Shown: positions 35,989-47,525 of the stretch, piece by piece
Layout: every line of letters begins with the position of its first letter
How positions within the stretch are numbered: position 1 is the stretch's first letter
From: Actinomucor elegans
Taxonomy: Eukaryota; Mucoromycota; Mucoromycetes; Mucorales; Mucoraceae
Direction of reading: 5' to 3'
Assembly (NCBI GenBank): GCA_026027325.1
Contig: JAMSLZ010000007.1
Coordinates: 372,001-436,000 of the forward strand
DNA length: 64,000 nucleotides
Position numbers and translations under genes: made by a program
Notes under the pieces: generated by a model
The model's input: only the letters and a program-made list of their open reading frames with translations
What the model was told of the DNA's origin: nothing
Databases searched by the model: none

Positions 35989-36724
35989 TTAATCATCATC
36001 ATCCGCAAAGTAAGCTTTGGATTTTTCAACATCTGGTATGATGGCCTTGCTACCCTTTGTCCAGTTAGCAGGACAGACTTCGCCATGTTTATCAGTGAAT
36101 TGGAACGCTTCCACTAAACGAATGATCTCTGGTACTGATCTACCTACTGGTAAATCATTGATAGTGATTTGTCTAATAATACCCTTGGGATCAATAATGA
36201 ATAGTCCACGTAAAGAAACGCCCATCGTATCAATATAGACGCCATACTCTTTGGCTATTCTCTTGGTTTTATCAGCAATAATAGGAATACGCGTTTCTTT
36301 ACCCAATCCTCCTTCTTTACGACTAGCAGCAATCCAAGCATGATGAGTATATTCTAGATATGTATATATATAGAATACAGATTAAAATAAACTTTCAGGT
36401 TTATACGTTTGTTATATTGTGTGTACCAGAATCACAAGAAGCTGCAATCACTTCACAGTCTAGAGAACGAAATTCGTCAATAGCATCATTGAATTCAATA
36501 ATTTCGGTTGGACAGACAAAAGTAAAGTCCATTGGGTACCAAAACAAAACGACGTATTTGCCCAAGTAATCTGACAATTGAATCTTGTCAACAATTTCTC
36601 CATTAATTACACCAGGAGCGCAGAAATTGGGTGCTTTCTTTTGAACTTGTGCAACTAGTGGAAAGTTAGCATACAATACATATGCTGCATGGTTTTTATT
36701 TTATTTTTATTTTGCATTACCCAT
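35989..36724 (-). CDS. Typical 2-Cys peroxiredoxin (Tsa1/AhpC family)
   Basis: Three exons: 36724-36721 (only ATGG), 36654-36427 and 36353-35989, giving 198 residues, standard for Tsa1. Peroxidatic Cys49 sits in [12 protein letters not shown] and resolving Cys171 in GEVCPANW. The GGLG and YF motifs ([22 protein letters not shown]) that make eukaryotic enzymes sensitive to over-oxidation are both present; the acidic end is slightly unusual. It reduces H2O2 and organic peroxides using thioredoxin in the cytosol. The four-base coding exon is supported because it yields [12 protein letters not shown], the canonical start, and is followed by a GTAATG donor and a CTAAC branch site near the CTAG acceptor. 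The gene converges on the BORCS8-like gene with 14 bases between stops. Confidence 0.93.
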
Positions 36725-37444
36725 AATTAATGTGTCTAATGAACTAAAACAAATGAAAAGGATTCTATGACGCCAAAAAAAAAGCGTACGACGCGTATAC
36801 CTTGTTTTAGCATGATCAATACTGTCGGGGTCCGCTTTAGAGAGAAAGCCTATTATGATTCAGTTAGTTACACAAACACTTGCAAAAGATTTTGATTAAC
36901 GCGAATAGCAAGTAGTTTTTATTCCATTTTGCGCAGACTATATTAGAACACTTTTGGCACTGATAGTAAATCACTATTCAATAATGGTTTAAATGTCCAT
37001 ACCAAAAACTTTTGCTTTGGAGCTAGCTGTTGATGGTATAACTTGCTTAATCGTTAATATCCAATGAAATCAATGGAACAACTGGTATATTTTGTGTTAC
37101 ACTAGGATGGTATTTAATTGTGCTTTCTATCATGCAGCCCTTTTATTTTACATATACATTTGAAAGTATACCATGTAGTTTTTTTTTTGAATTCTTTTCA
37201 CAAAGAAAAAAAAGGGAGGGTAGATGAATCAAGCTTGATTGCTCTATATTAGTAACGAAATTCTTTCATACTTGTTGCATTGCGTACGCAAAGTAAAATA
37301 GTGATTCAAACATGAGGACAAAGTTTTCTTACATGCATGAAAACTACTGGATCATATATGCAATTTTTTAAAAAAAAAATACATAAACATAGACACACTT
37401 CAACATGGGATATAACCTTTTTTTTTTATCTCTCTCTTTTTTTA
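36725..37444. other. Spacer between the peroxiredoxin promoter and KTI12
   Basis: The left part is the peroxiredoxin promoter and leader. The rest is AT-rich with a T-run/A-run near 37364-37379 and a T-run before the KTI12 stop. No gene was seen. Confidence 0.55.
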
Positions 37445-38403
37445 TTATTCTAGATTAGAATTAAGATATTCTACAAACACATCACCTAAACGATCTACAT
37501 CCATAGTGGTGTTCATTTTGTTATAAGTTACAAACTGCTTACGGAGTCTTCGTAGTTCAGATAAAGTCACTGTACGTGGAGGATTCCTCACTTTTGTGTC
37601 TGATCGAGGTACAATCATAGGCATTCCTCCTGGTCCAAACTCTTTTTGTCTTTCGACAAATGCATTAATGATCTCCAAAGTTGCTTTATCCAGTTCATAT
37701 ACGTAATTGGTAGACGATACAGGCTTCGAGACAGTGGATTTGTTGGGTGGTAATGCCTTTCTTAATATCACTGCGTCCCAGATTTTGTCTTTAGGAATCT
37801 CAACATCATCATAAATCAAGGTGAATAAAGGTGAATCCCATCGGTTGCGCTCTTCTGGCTCTTCGTATCTCGACACCAGCTCATCGAATCTAATAGGCAT
37901 GTTTTAATCTAACAGTGAACCTAATCCTTTATGATATATACATACATTGTCTCTTCGTATCCATCGGATCCTCTGCTCTGGTTCCATGATTTGGCCATAT
38001 CAATAGGGACACCTGTTTGAACAACACAGTGAGGCGTACCAATGGCTCTAGCTATACAGTAAAGTTGATAACGAAAGCCTTTGATATAGTTTAATGCGTC
38101 GGCAATCACAATATCATCTTTGGATAAAGTTCTTTCAACTGCAGATAATAACGCTCCTCTTGCTTTCTTTTCCTCTCTGGCATCTATCAACGGTTTAAAT
38201 TGCTTTGTCCGCCATTGACAGTTTGGGGCTTTTTTCTTACCTTTGTAAGCATCTTTAGACACATGAAGGCTTTCATCGTTAATGACATGAATACGAAATG
38301 ACTTGTTTTCTTCCTCGAGTCTCTTGATGAAATACTCTTTAATTTCATTGACGCGTTGTGTTTTTCCACTTGAAGGGTATCCCGAAAGAATAATGAGAGG
38401 CAT
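37445..38403 (-). CDS. KTI12: Elongator-associated ATPase KTI12
   Basis: Two exons (38403-37946 and 37889-37445) give 300 residues. The P-loop opens the protein: MPLIILSGYPSSGKT with Lys14. INDESL and the basic RTKQFKPLIDAREEKKARGA segment follow, then DIVIADALNYIKGFRYQLYC (Walker B-like) and RWDSPLFTL. Kti12/PSTK-like proteins bind tRNA and regulate the Elongator complex that makes mcm5/ncm5 U34 in cytosolic tRNAs. The junction gives GYEETMIFDELVSRYEEP, a strongly conserved segment. The gene is divergent from HPT1, with 224 bases between start codons that must contain both promoters. Confidence 0.92.
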
Positions 38404-38627
38404 TTTGTGAAAAAAAAAAAGGGTCAAGTTTTCGGCGTTGAAAAAAAGAAATAACAAAAGGCGTAACTGAACTATCATGATTTTTTTCCCTCGATAAGCC
38501 ACTGGGTGACGGGTTTGCCTCTTTTTTTTCTATTAATTGACCAAAATTATGGCCTGTCAAAAAGAATTTGGTTTTTTTCAGTTTGTATATATATCTTTTT
38601 AGAAGAAAATCCAAGGCTCTTATTATC

Positions 38628-39311
38628 ATGTCCAGCAAGTTGCATATCAGGTAAAGAAGAAAAAGCAAAAAGAAAACGATGTGCATAAAAAGGGTAACAC
38701 AAATAAAATATGATAGCTATAATCAAATCCACGACTCTATCCGTCAATCTGTTGATCGCTTTGGTATCAATGACAACTTCAAGCCCGACCTTATGATCGC
38801 CATCGGCGGTGGTGGTTTTATTCCTGCTCGTATTTTGCGTACTTTTCTCAAAAAGACCAGCCGTGGCAACATTCCCATCCAAGCCATTGGTCTCTCGCTT
38901 TATGAGGAGCTTGCCAATGCCAACGGTGAAGAAAAGCCAGGTACCCAAGTTCAAAAGACCCAATGGCTCAACTTTGGCGCCTCTCACTCTGAGATCTCTT
39001 TGCTCGGCCGCCGTATCTTGATTGTCGATGAAGTGGATGATACCCGTACTACTTTGGCTTTTGCTGTTGAGGAATTAAAGAAGGATATTGAGGCTGAAGA
39101 AATCCGTCATGGTATGAAGCCTGGAGAGTCAAACACTGTGTTGGGCGTCTTTGTGCTTCATAACAAGCTCAAGGAGAAGAAGCAAGAGTTGCCCCAAGAT
39201 ATCATGAAGAACTACTTTGCTGCTGTCGAGATGCCCGATCAATGGTTGGTCTATCCTTGGGATGCTGTTGATATTGAAAGCCACACTGAATTGGCTAACA
39301 AGCAACAATAA
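38628..39311 (+). CDS. HPT1: Hypoxanthine-guanine phosphoribosyltransferase
   Basis: Two exons, 38628-38650 (MSSKLHIS) and 38717-39311, give 205 residues. The body matches fungal Hpt1: FKPDLMIAIGGGGFIPARIL, RTFLKKTSRG, TQWLNFGASHSE, and the PRPP-binding LIVDEVDDTRTT at 109-120, ending in MPDQWLVYPWDAVDIE. The enzyme makes IMP and GMP from hypoxanthine or guanine and PRPP in purine salvage. Codon choice is strongly biased, suggesting high expression. The open frame also runs upstream from the second exon through the intron, but the ATG at 38628 with its AG|GTAAAG donor restores the expected N terminus. Confidence 0.92.
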
Positions 39312-39626
39312 GATCGTTTTATCCCACTACTTTGCATTCATAGAAAATCCTTTTTTTTTTTTCACAACCTACTTTTAGACTGCATCCGTCATTTTTTTTT
39401 TTTGTTCAAACATAATAAATTTCTTTAATATATATATATATATTTTTCGTTAGCATCTTGATGAGTTTGTACCCGGTATAATTGAATTTGACAGCCGGTT
39501 GGACTGGGTAAATTAAAATCCCGGGATTAAGCTTTAGGTGATACAAGAACAGGTAATCAAGTTTATTATACAAAGGTGGGGTAAAAAAAAAAAACAAATG
39601 AAAATGTACATTGGAACGATTTTTTT
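39312..39626. other. Shared 3' region of HPT1 and the SDR
   Basis: AT-rich 315 bases between convergent genes with an (AT)n tract (about 39429-39442) and T/A runs. AATAAA at 39415-39420 is a plausible plus-strand polyadenylation signal. Confidence 0.6.
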
Positions 39627-40620
39627 TTAGATACCACGACCACCAGTGACTTCAAGAGTATGACCAGTAACATAGCTAGTCAAGGGAGTACACAAAGATA
39701 AGACAGAACCAGCAACCTCATCAGCGTTACCAGCACGACCCAAAGGAATATCAGCATAAGGGTTAACCTTGGCAGCAGCCTTATTTCCGGTAGGGATACC
39801 CAAAGCGACCTTTTGACCTTCCACTTCAATTGTGGCACCGGATTCCTTAGCACGAGTCAAACGTGTATCGACCCAACCAAAGGCAACGGTGTTGCAACGG
39901 ACACCAAACATACCCCATTCCTTAGCAATTGTCTTGGTCAAACCAACAACACCAGCTTTGGCAGTAGCATAATTGGCTTGGCCAATGTTACCATGAAGAC
40001 CAGAAGTAGAAGAGATATTGACAATGCTCTTGTTCTCGCCGTCCTTCTTACGCAAGTACTTGGCAGCAGCACGGATGATCTTGAAAGGGGCAGTGTTGTG
40101 GACAGCAAGCATAAGGTCCCATTGCTTATCTGTGATCTTGTGAAGCATACCATCAAAAGTAAAACCGGCATTGTTGACGATGTGGTTGATCTTGCCAAAT
40201 TCTTTGACAGTGGTCTCGATTAAACGTTCGGGGAAGGTGGGGTCAAGGATGTCACCGGGAATGGAGATAGCCTTGAGACCAGCGGCATTGATATCAGCAG
40301 CAACTTGATCAGACTTGGCTATATATATAGGTAAATATGTTTTTAAAAAACAATCTCTATTAAGATTTTTTGCAAAATAATTTTACCAGCATCAATATCT
40401 GTAACTACGACGAGAGCACCTTCACGAGCGAAAATCTCGGCACAGCTCTTACCAATACCTTGACTATCATACTTTGTCAGAAAAAAAAACGCGATAAACC
40501 CATCAAATTCTAACTTTACCCTGAACCAGTGATAATAGCAACTTCACCAGCCAACATACCCTTGGGGTAGTTACCAGACAAATGACCCTTGATGGTGTTT
40601 AAACGATCGGTAGCAGACAT
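39627..40620 (-). CDS. Short-chain dehydrogenase/reductase, FabG-like
   Basis: Three exons (40620-40520, 40463-40387, 40318-39627) give 289 residues. The Rossmann motif is GSGQGIG near residues 32-38 (VAIITGSGQGIGKSCAEIF), followed by an Asp at the end of beta-2 (VVVTDIDA), which usually favours NAD(H). NNAG is at the fourth strand (HIVNNAGFTFDG), and the catalytic Ser and Tyr-Lys are in NISSTSG and NYATAKAG. The C terminus is LEVTGGRGI. Related proteins are annotated 3-oxoacyl-ACP reductase, but the true substrate cannot be read from sequence. Codon bias is extreme, as in the PDC gene, pointing to a highly expressed enzyme. A TATATTTAAA-like element lies about 65 bases upstream of the start. 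Confidence 0.9.
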
Positions 40621-42123
40621 GTTATTAGAAAGAAAGAAAAAATAATGCAAAGAAAAAAGAAAGGGAAAAAGAATTGGTTTCTGCTTTTAAATATAATGGT
40701 GCTTTGTTAATTTCAAACAGTCAGCAATAATCTGAATTGGGCCGCAAAGCAAGTCACTGTTTCTTACTGTGTGAAAAATCAGGCTTTGATTTCATGTAAT
40801 GTCTTTTACTAATGGGATATAGTTTCTCTTGGTTTACCCTTGAAGCTAGTCCTGATAATAAAAATAAAATAAAATCAACAGATAGAGGCGGTTTATTTTT
40901 ACTGTGTGAAACGAATAATACTAATTCATTCACGCAAAGCAATGCTGACTGGGGAGGGGGAAAGCATGTTTTTATAGTTTGTTGCCCTGAACATCCCAAG
41001 GATACGGCGCATGAAAGCAAAACGCCCCGTTCTTTTCAAGGTATAAAAAAAAAGCCAAACACATCTATCTATTGATTTGTATATGCATACATTGTATTTG
41101 CCAGAAATAAATACCATAATATTTAATGACTCTGGCGAGAGCCGCTCTCTCTTATTTCAATAATTCATGGAAGATTAAAGGCGTAATGTTCGTGGCTTGC
41201 ACACACCCGCGTAATAAAACGATTTGTTCTGTAGTGTTGCGAGTGTTTACCTGGGGAGACTTTTCCGATTTCCATTGATAGGAAGCATGACATCTTTAAA
41301 CCTTGCCCTAATAAAAAAAAACGAGTTTGAGAATGTCGAAAATGCTAGTCTTGCTTCATCCAAGTCATCGTCGTACAAGACCAGCGCCGGTGGTCCTTTC
41401 TGCTACATCAAAATTATCTTTCAATCTTCATTGCCCAATGAACATCTATATGCATCACTACCCAACTCCGATAGCCCATTACAATTGAACAAAAATCAGA
41501 AGAATTTTGAAGAATAGCAACTTTGGAGCAGTTCTTTAGAGCTTTACTTTGATAAAAACTTGTTTTTTTTTTGGACACCATCTGAATCACTTTAAAAACG
41601 CGTGCTGTAATTGACAAACTTTGTCATTATTTCAGAGTAAATATACATGTCTATTTGTTTCATAATCATATATGTATATCAAGAATTGGATTTGGAGACA
41701 TAGATAACATAGTTCAAACATGATTTGTAAATTAAGCTTTTTTTTTAAAAAAAAAAAAATAACACATCGCTTAACCTATCTGCATCATTGAAAGTACAAT
41801 TAAACTCGGTATAAACTTTGTGAAGAATATATCCTTATTGGTAGGCCATCATGCCTACTATTTTAAAAAGTTGATCTGAACCAAACAATGGCAATATATC
41901 GACCCATTACCATAGGAATGCCTCTCAGATAGATCATTCGAATCAAATACATGATCATTTTTGTTTCCTAAGAAATTATTGTGATATTCCATATATAGAA
42001 TACTCGGTGTGAACAGTTCCGTGCTAAACAGCGATTGGATAAAGTATACTATACAATGTTCTTGTATATTACCAACTATATATCTGATACCATATATATA
42101 TAGAGAGAGAGAGGGGGGGGGGG

Positions 42124-42757
42124 GGCTTGGCACTATAATTAAAGGAAAAGAATATTTCAAGCAGCAAGCAGGTTTACTTGGATCATCATCAGCCAGTGAA
42201 CACAAATCTCAATTAAAGCGCTTTTTTAAAAACATAAAGGTAAAATGGTGGGGCCTTTGATCTTGCGCTCTTTTCATAGCTGTTTCTTTGTTGAACAATC
42301 ATAAATACTATCAAGCAATGCAATAATTTATAATATTCTCATTAAACTATATCATAAATGATTGCTCAATATTCAGAAATCAAATCAATTACTCTTATGA
42401 ATGTTTTATAATACCTGTCATTTTAGCCTCGAGTTTTAATACAATCCACGAGTTTCAGGACGGAAGAAAAGCTTCCTCGTTTTGTTCATTTAATTACAGC
42501 CAATAAAGCCACTACGACAAACGAGAATAATTGCATATTAGTGAGAGAGGTTGTACTATTATACCGATGGACCCAGTGCTCTTTATAAATATATATATTT
42601 TGCTCATATTGTTTGACAGTTTGGATTGGCGGGATTGCTCGGTCAAATAGCGGGATTATTCGTCAAACACGAAAACACGCATACCGTGTATCCAAATCAA
42701 AGGTATTCCAACAAAAGTATACAAAAAAAAACTCTACCACTACTGTTGAGTAGATAA
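42124..42757 (+). CDS. Candidate two-exon gene of unknown function (5' end not found)
   Basis: Exon A is open to 42239 and reads GTIIKGKEYFKQQAGLLGSS, then SASEHKSQLKRFFKNIK, followed by AAG|GTAAAA. Exon B, 42620-42757, follows a GACAG acceptor, is in the same phase and reads FGLAGLLGQIAGLFVKHENT, then HTVYPNQRYS, ending in TAA. The linked product would contain repeated Gly-Leu segments (AGLLG, AGLLGQ, AGLFVK). The proposed intron (380 nt) is much longer than others here, no start codon was located upstream of the G-run, and no family is recognised. It could be a real small protein gene or an eroded one. Confidence 0.3.
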
Positions 42758-42882
42758 TTTCTCGAGTTATTACTACATCGTTCATCAGTCACCCTAAAAG
42801 ATGGCTATGGATTACTATATACAGTCAGATCAATAAAATTGGAAGGATGACGAAAAGGCAGTCCGATTTGCTGACTTGGTTC

Positions 42883-42888
42883 GAGTCA
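42883..42888 (-). promoter_or_regulatory. Gcn4/CPC1-type TGACTC site upstream of HIS3
   Basis: The minus strand reads ATGACTCGA, 58-63 bases before the HIS3 start at 42946. TGACTC is the core of the general amino-acid control element bound by Gcn4/CPC1 bZIP factors in fungi, and HIS3 is a classic target. A single 6-bp match can occur by chance; position and target raise its plausibility. Confidence 0.45.
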
Positions 42889-42945
42889 TAATTAAGAATT
42901 TCATTTCCTTCCTCTCTTTCTCTCTCTGCACTTATATTGAAAAGA

Positions 42946-43666
42946 ATGGACGCCCCACGTACAGCAAGCTTGGCAAGAAAGACCAACGAAACTGATATCA
43001 AGGTTTCAATTAACCTCGATGACAAATTTGACCAAAAGATTAATATCGATACTGGCATTGGTTTCCTTGATCATGTAAGTCGTACGAATCTGGAAATAAT
43101 GGAACATGGCATTGAACTTGTGAATTAGATGTTACATGCACTTGCCAAGCATGGTGGTTGGTCCTTGGACGTCAGCTGCAAGGGTGATCTTCACATTGAT
43201 GACCATCACAGTGCTGAAGATACCGGTATTGCTCTTGGTATGGCTTTCAAGCAAGCACTTGGTACACCCCGAGGCATCAAACGTTTTGGTTCTGCTTTCT
43301 GTCCCTTGGACGAGGTAATTATTCCTTCATGTAAGCGCGTGTGTCTGTGTGCAGCTGTTGTTAATGTGTTATGTATATATATAGGCTCTTGCTAGATCCG
43401 TTGTTGATATCTCAGGAAGACCTTTTGCTGATGTTAACTTGGACCTGAAGCGTGAAATGATTGGTACTTTGTCTACAGAGATGATTCCTCATGTTATTGA
43501 ATCGTTTGCTGGTGCAGCCGGTATTACACTTCATGTGGATGTGCTAAAGGGTAAGAATGACCATCATAAAGCTGAAGCTGCTTTCAAATCTTTGGCCGTT
43601 GCTATCCGTGATGCTGTGACTAGAACTGGTACCAACGATGTTCCTTCTACCAAGGGCGTTTTATAA
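42946..43666 (+). CDS. HIS3: Imidazoleglycerol-phosphate dehydratase
   Basis: Three exons, 42946-43074, 43129-43314 and 43385-43666, all in phase 0, give 198 residues, the usual compact length. Signature residues are present: [20 protein letters not shown], the metal-binding [14 protein letters not shown], then [11 protein letters not shown] and the second metal site [12 protein letters not shown]. The enzyme performs the sixth step of histidine synthesis, removing water from imidazole-glycerol phosphate. The first splice joins the H of FLDH to MLHA, so the intron interrupts a catalytic loop yet preserves it exactly. Confidence 0.95.
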
Positions 43667-44220
43667 TATATATCTTATTTTTGTATAATAATCATCAAAT
43701 AAACTGGGGCCTTGTTAGAGACAAAAGGGTTCCTTGGTTTTTTGTTTAACAGCAGATTTGTTATCTAAATATTAAGGTCCTAGTACTACCATGGATTTGC
43801 ATAGAGTAGTAGTACCTCACTGGTCTTATCACCGAGATATATGTTTATTTCACTGATATACAGCATGCTGTTTCTTCACGATATTAGCCATTAGGCGATG
43901 AAATAATATTGTTGATTCTAGATGGATAGTAGTAGCACACTAGTTTAGCTTGAAAATGGATTGACACTTGTTAGTCTTTTTTTTAATGAAATAACTTTAT
44001 TGGCTGAAACACATATGCGGTTACTTAATCTGCACGACTGTCACCTTGTTTTGGCTGATGTTTATTTAGAAAAAGAAGGAGGATATAAAACTGGAATTAC
44101 ATATAATAGTAAGATGAACTTTTTACAATATAACGCTCGTGAGTGTACGCGCAGAAAAGAAGAAGGAATGAAATAAATACAAAAACAAAAACAAAACAAA
44201 AAGAAAAAGAGTATCTTGTT
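43667..44220. other. Shared 3' flank of HIS3 and LAG1
   Basis: 554 bases without a supported gene. AATAAA near 43698 fits HIS3 polyadenylation. Small frames at 43961-44176 are low-complexity and not convincing. Confidence 0.55.
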
Positions 44221-45628
44221 TTAACCGCGCTTTCCATTCTGCTGCTTCTGTTTGATATCCGGCTTTTCTTCTTTAATACTATATCAATATGTCAGTTCAA
44301 TCTGAAACCAACTAAAAAAAAAAAAAAAAAAAAAAAATAGAACTAAATAATACTTACTCGTCCTCATCTTCATCATCACTACGGGTATCTTCAGCATTAT
44401 TGCCCTGCAATACGCGGAGAATCACTTTTACAATCATAGCAAACCAGTACACCATGATGATGTTTAAAGCCACAAACAAAAATATGTAGATCTTTTGAGT
44501 AAATGGAGTAAAGTATTTGCCCTTGGCTGGTTCCCATTTCATGTCCAGATATCTAGTTGGTTCAACTAAATGAAGCAATTAGCCCCCATCCTACCCTCCA
44601 ACTCTCTTGTCAAAGACAGTTTTTTTTTTCTTTACCTGCAGTAGCCCAAATGATCATTGAGAATAGGATATGTCGTGTAATAGGCCATGATAAAGCGAAT
44701 AATCCAAAAGTGATATCGCAAGTAAGTGATAATCCAATATACTTTAAAATCTTGGCAAGCTATACAATTATTTCGGAGATGAGATTCAGTTGGCTTTGGT
44801 TTAGACTATGACTTACAGAAAGAAAGATGTCAGCCAAGTCCATGCAGCAGAGTACAGCATTTCCAATACGCGTAAAGTTGGTATAATAGCTTGAAGTGAT
44901 CAAGAGAATCGTAATGAAATGATGAGTTACCATAGCAAAATGGTCCTTTCTTCTCTTTTCAATATGAATAGTATAAACTTGCTGGAACCAAAAGGCCAAT
45001 TGCATCAAATAGTAAGATTTCATGGTTTTTGAAATCAGAATATGAGGATAATCGATCCAATATTGTGAAGTATTGAACCAATGGGGGCTATGATACATGA
45101 TAACCTATTATCGTGTTAGCCTTTTCTTTTCTTTTTTTGATAAACTTACAAACTATTTCTTACCATGCCCCAAGTCCAAAACACAGCATAATAAGTAAAA
45201 GACCAGCCTTGTTCGGCAAATCTTTCTCTTTTAGCAAAAGGCTTGATACCAAACAGTTTAGCAATAGGGTGAAACACAAATTTCATAGTGGCAGCGCGTA
45301 GGAACGTAAACGCCACAACCCAAAACCCAACAAAGTAAAAATCATCGTAACCTTTATCAAACTGATTATCACCGACCTTGTAAGCCAAAGACAAGCATTT
45401 CTTTGCCATAGGATGACCGATATAAGCAGCAACCAACACCAAACATGTCAATACACCAGTTATTTCTGTATTCTGTTAGTACTTTGTGATTGACACGTCA
45501 AAAAGTTCTATTTTTGTTTTACCAAGTTCTTTTTCTAGTGCGCGTTGTTTTAAGCTTTTTGGTTGCTTTTTCTTTAAAGCAGCTGTTACGGGAACCTTTT
45601 TTATAACAGCCGGTGATTCACTTGTCAT
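44221..45628 (-). CDS. LAG1: Ceramide synthase (LAG1/LAC1 family, TLC domain)
   Basis: Six exons (45628-45523, 45465-45164, 45104-44817, 44759-44636, 44565-44358, 44278-44221) give 361 residues. The TLC domain is unmistakable: RRKDHFAMVTHHFITILLIT with the Lag1 His-His pair, then CMDLADIFLSLAKILKYI. WSFTYYAVFWTWGM and VIMYHSPHWFNTSQYW precede it. Several hydrophobic segments indicate an ER membrane protein that N-acylates sphingoid bases. Exon 5 can also end at an in-frame TAA (44356-44354) after DDEDEDE. I prefer the longer form because GAC-GA|GTAAGT is a perfect donor, and a GATATAG acceptor opens a phase-matched final exon encoding DIKEEKPDIKQKQQNGKRG. The basic tail may help ER retention. 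Exon 1 ends at the CTTG|GTAAAA donor. Confidence 0.9.
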
Positions 45629-45868
45629 TCTTTGAAAAAAAAAAAGGGCGGGAGAGGAGTGGAGGAAAACTTGTTGCAAGGAAAAAAAAAAAAGAAGAAA
45701 AGAAAAGAAAAAGAGAAAAAAGAATCTAAACGAAAAGGAAAAAAAAGGATATAGGAGGAAACACAAAAAAGGTGGGGAGAACAAGGGCACACCAGTGAAA
45801 CTCTTCTTTTAAGGTTGAGCCTTACAGAAAAGGTAAAATCATTGGGCGCGGCTTTAAATGTAACCAAA

Positions 45869-45870
<2 letters not shown>

Positions 45871-45907
<37 letters not shown>
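45871..45907. repeat. (AT)n dinucleotide tract
   Basis: About 18 AT units in the LAG1 upstream region. Confidence 0.9.
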
Positions 45908-45910
<3 letters not shown>

Positions 45911-47051
45911 CTAATCTGATGGGCCTGACAGGCTTGGTATACCCCTCTTTATTAGGGATGCAGATGTAAGGGATAGTCATTTAAAAAAACACGAGTGTTA
46001 GTTATCCGTGGTGATCACCTATTCAAGGTAACCTTACATACAATCTAAACTAAGTAAACATTGTTTCTGATCTACAGTACAATGTTTTCCTTTCAGCGTA
46101 AAAAAGATATTTATATACATTATTCAAGAACTCAGTCCAAGGTTGGTTGTAGTACGAGATCATGAAATTCAAAGATACCAAGTCTATATCATAGATCAAT
46201 ATCAATGTTCCAAAGTGAATTTGCATTGTATTCAAAAAAGACATTGCATTCGAATCTATTGATAACTGTGAATTACTAACGATATAGACGAGTTTGATTC
46301 AATAAGATTAGTTACACATATTTATAATTGACAATTAACAAATTCAAATAAGAACGTTTCTGTGCTTTCCAAAAGACCAAGTAGGACATGGAAATGCGAA
46401 TCCGTCCCTGTCTTTCCATTGGGTATTTGCTCCAAAAAAAAAAAACTTGTTTTCAAAGTTGAACTATTCTTTGTTTTTGTTTAAAAGCTATAGTAGCATC
46501 AAGTAACTAAATAGATCAATCCTTTGGAAAATAAAAAAAAAAATTTTACCAAGTCCGAAAGCGTTGCTACTTACGTAAATCTGCTTTTAAGGAATGTACC
46601 CAACCTATCCCAAGCGCAAAACAGACTGGAGATGTGTTACACAACCTAGTAACTTGGATCATAAATGAGAGCGTGATAGTGTGAAAAATAAAAACTGTGC
46701 AACGCATCATTTAGAACTCGATTTCCCTTATTTCAGTGCAAAAAAGGGGAGAGGAGGGATGCACTCTGCTAAACAATTCAATTCATCCTACCAAAGTTAT
46801 TTGTCATCACCATCTAGTGAACAAAGAAAAACTGAAGAAATAGTTATTAAAAGACTATTGTTGATTCGTTCAAAATCCTTGGGTCCGGAATACTCCAGTT
46901 TGAGATGGTTTCAGGAAAATAAAAAAAAAGCTCCAAGATCCTTGCCAATCAAAGCACACACCAATCATGCTGTGTAACTGTGTTAATCCAGACGTTGTAG
47001 ACAAAGGATGAAGGGTGGCCTTGCAAGCCATGCATACGCAATGTAAAGAGC

Positions 47052-47082
<31 letters not shown>

Positions 47083-47294
47083 AACTATATCAATGAATTG
47101 TAAGATAGATATCCGGTTTATGCTTATTTGTATATTTTGGGTGGGGGAACTGCGATCAGGAACCATTTATACTCCACTATTCTATGATAAAGTATATAAC
47201 AATTGGTTGTTCTGGATTAAAAATGCCTACTGCAACTGTATAAAATGCATGTAGTTTAATGTTCATTAGTAACACTGGGCTGCATACTGTGAAT

Positions 47295-47525
47295 AGACAC
47301 AATGTTTAAGCGGATGCAACAATCCGTTCTGAGTATGGAACACGAATCAGATGCTGTCAAGAAATTGGACAGATCAATTATAGATCTGCTAGATTATATA
47401 AAATACGTATAAATGACAGCGCAATATTGGAAAATGGAATGCAGTTACTGTGATCCAGTTAAGCAAAACAATTTATTGGATGCAATAGGTTACTCTGGGT
47501 ATGGAATACCTTCTCTTCCAATACG
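47295..47525 (+). repeat. Dispersed repeat family A, diverged copies
   Basis: Blocks GCGGATGCAACAATCCGTTC then TGAGTATGG, and TTGGATGCAATAGGTTACTC then TGGGTATGG. They resemble the first block of family A repeated twice ~170 bases apart. Confidence 0.4.

Larger units (their letters stand above)
40621..42945. other. Spacer with one candidate gene and the HIS3 promoter
   Basis: Apart from the candidate at 42124-42757, I recognise no gene. A T-run/A-run palindrome is at about 41739-41758 and a (GA)n-G11 tract at 42103-42123. The final 60 bases are CT-rich and hold a Gcn4-type site. Confidence 0.5.

Noticed and set aside
41224..41517. 97-codon plus-strand frame (MTSLNLALIKKNEF...)
   Set aside because: No start context, no splice partner, no family; Ser/Asn-rich chance frame is the simplest explanation.
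46050..46244. 64-residue minus-strand frame starting MSFLNTMQIHFG
   Set aside because: Low-complexity AT-rich codons, no domain, no neighbouring signals; likely chance.
46759..46977. 72-residue plus-strand frame starting MHSAKQFNSSYQ
   Set aside because: Composition is plausible but there is no promoter signal, splice support or family resemblance, and it lies in a repeat-bearing spacer.
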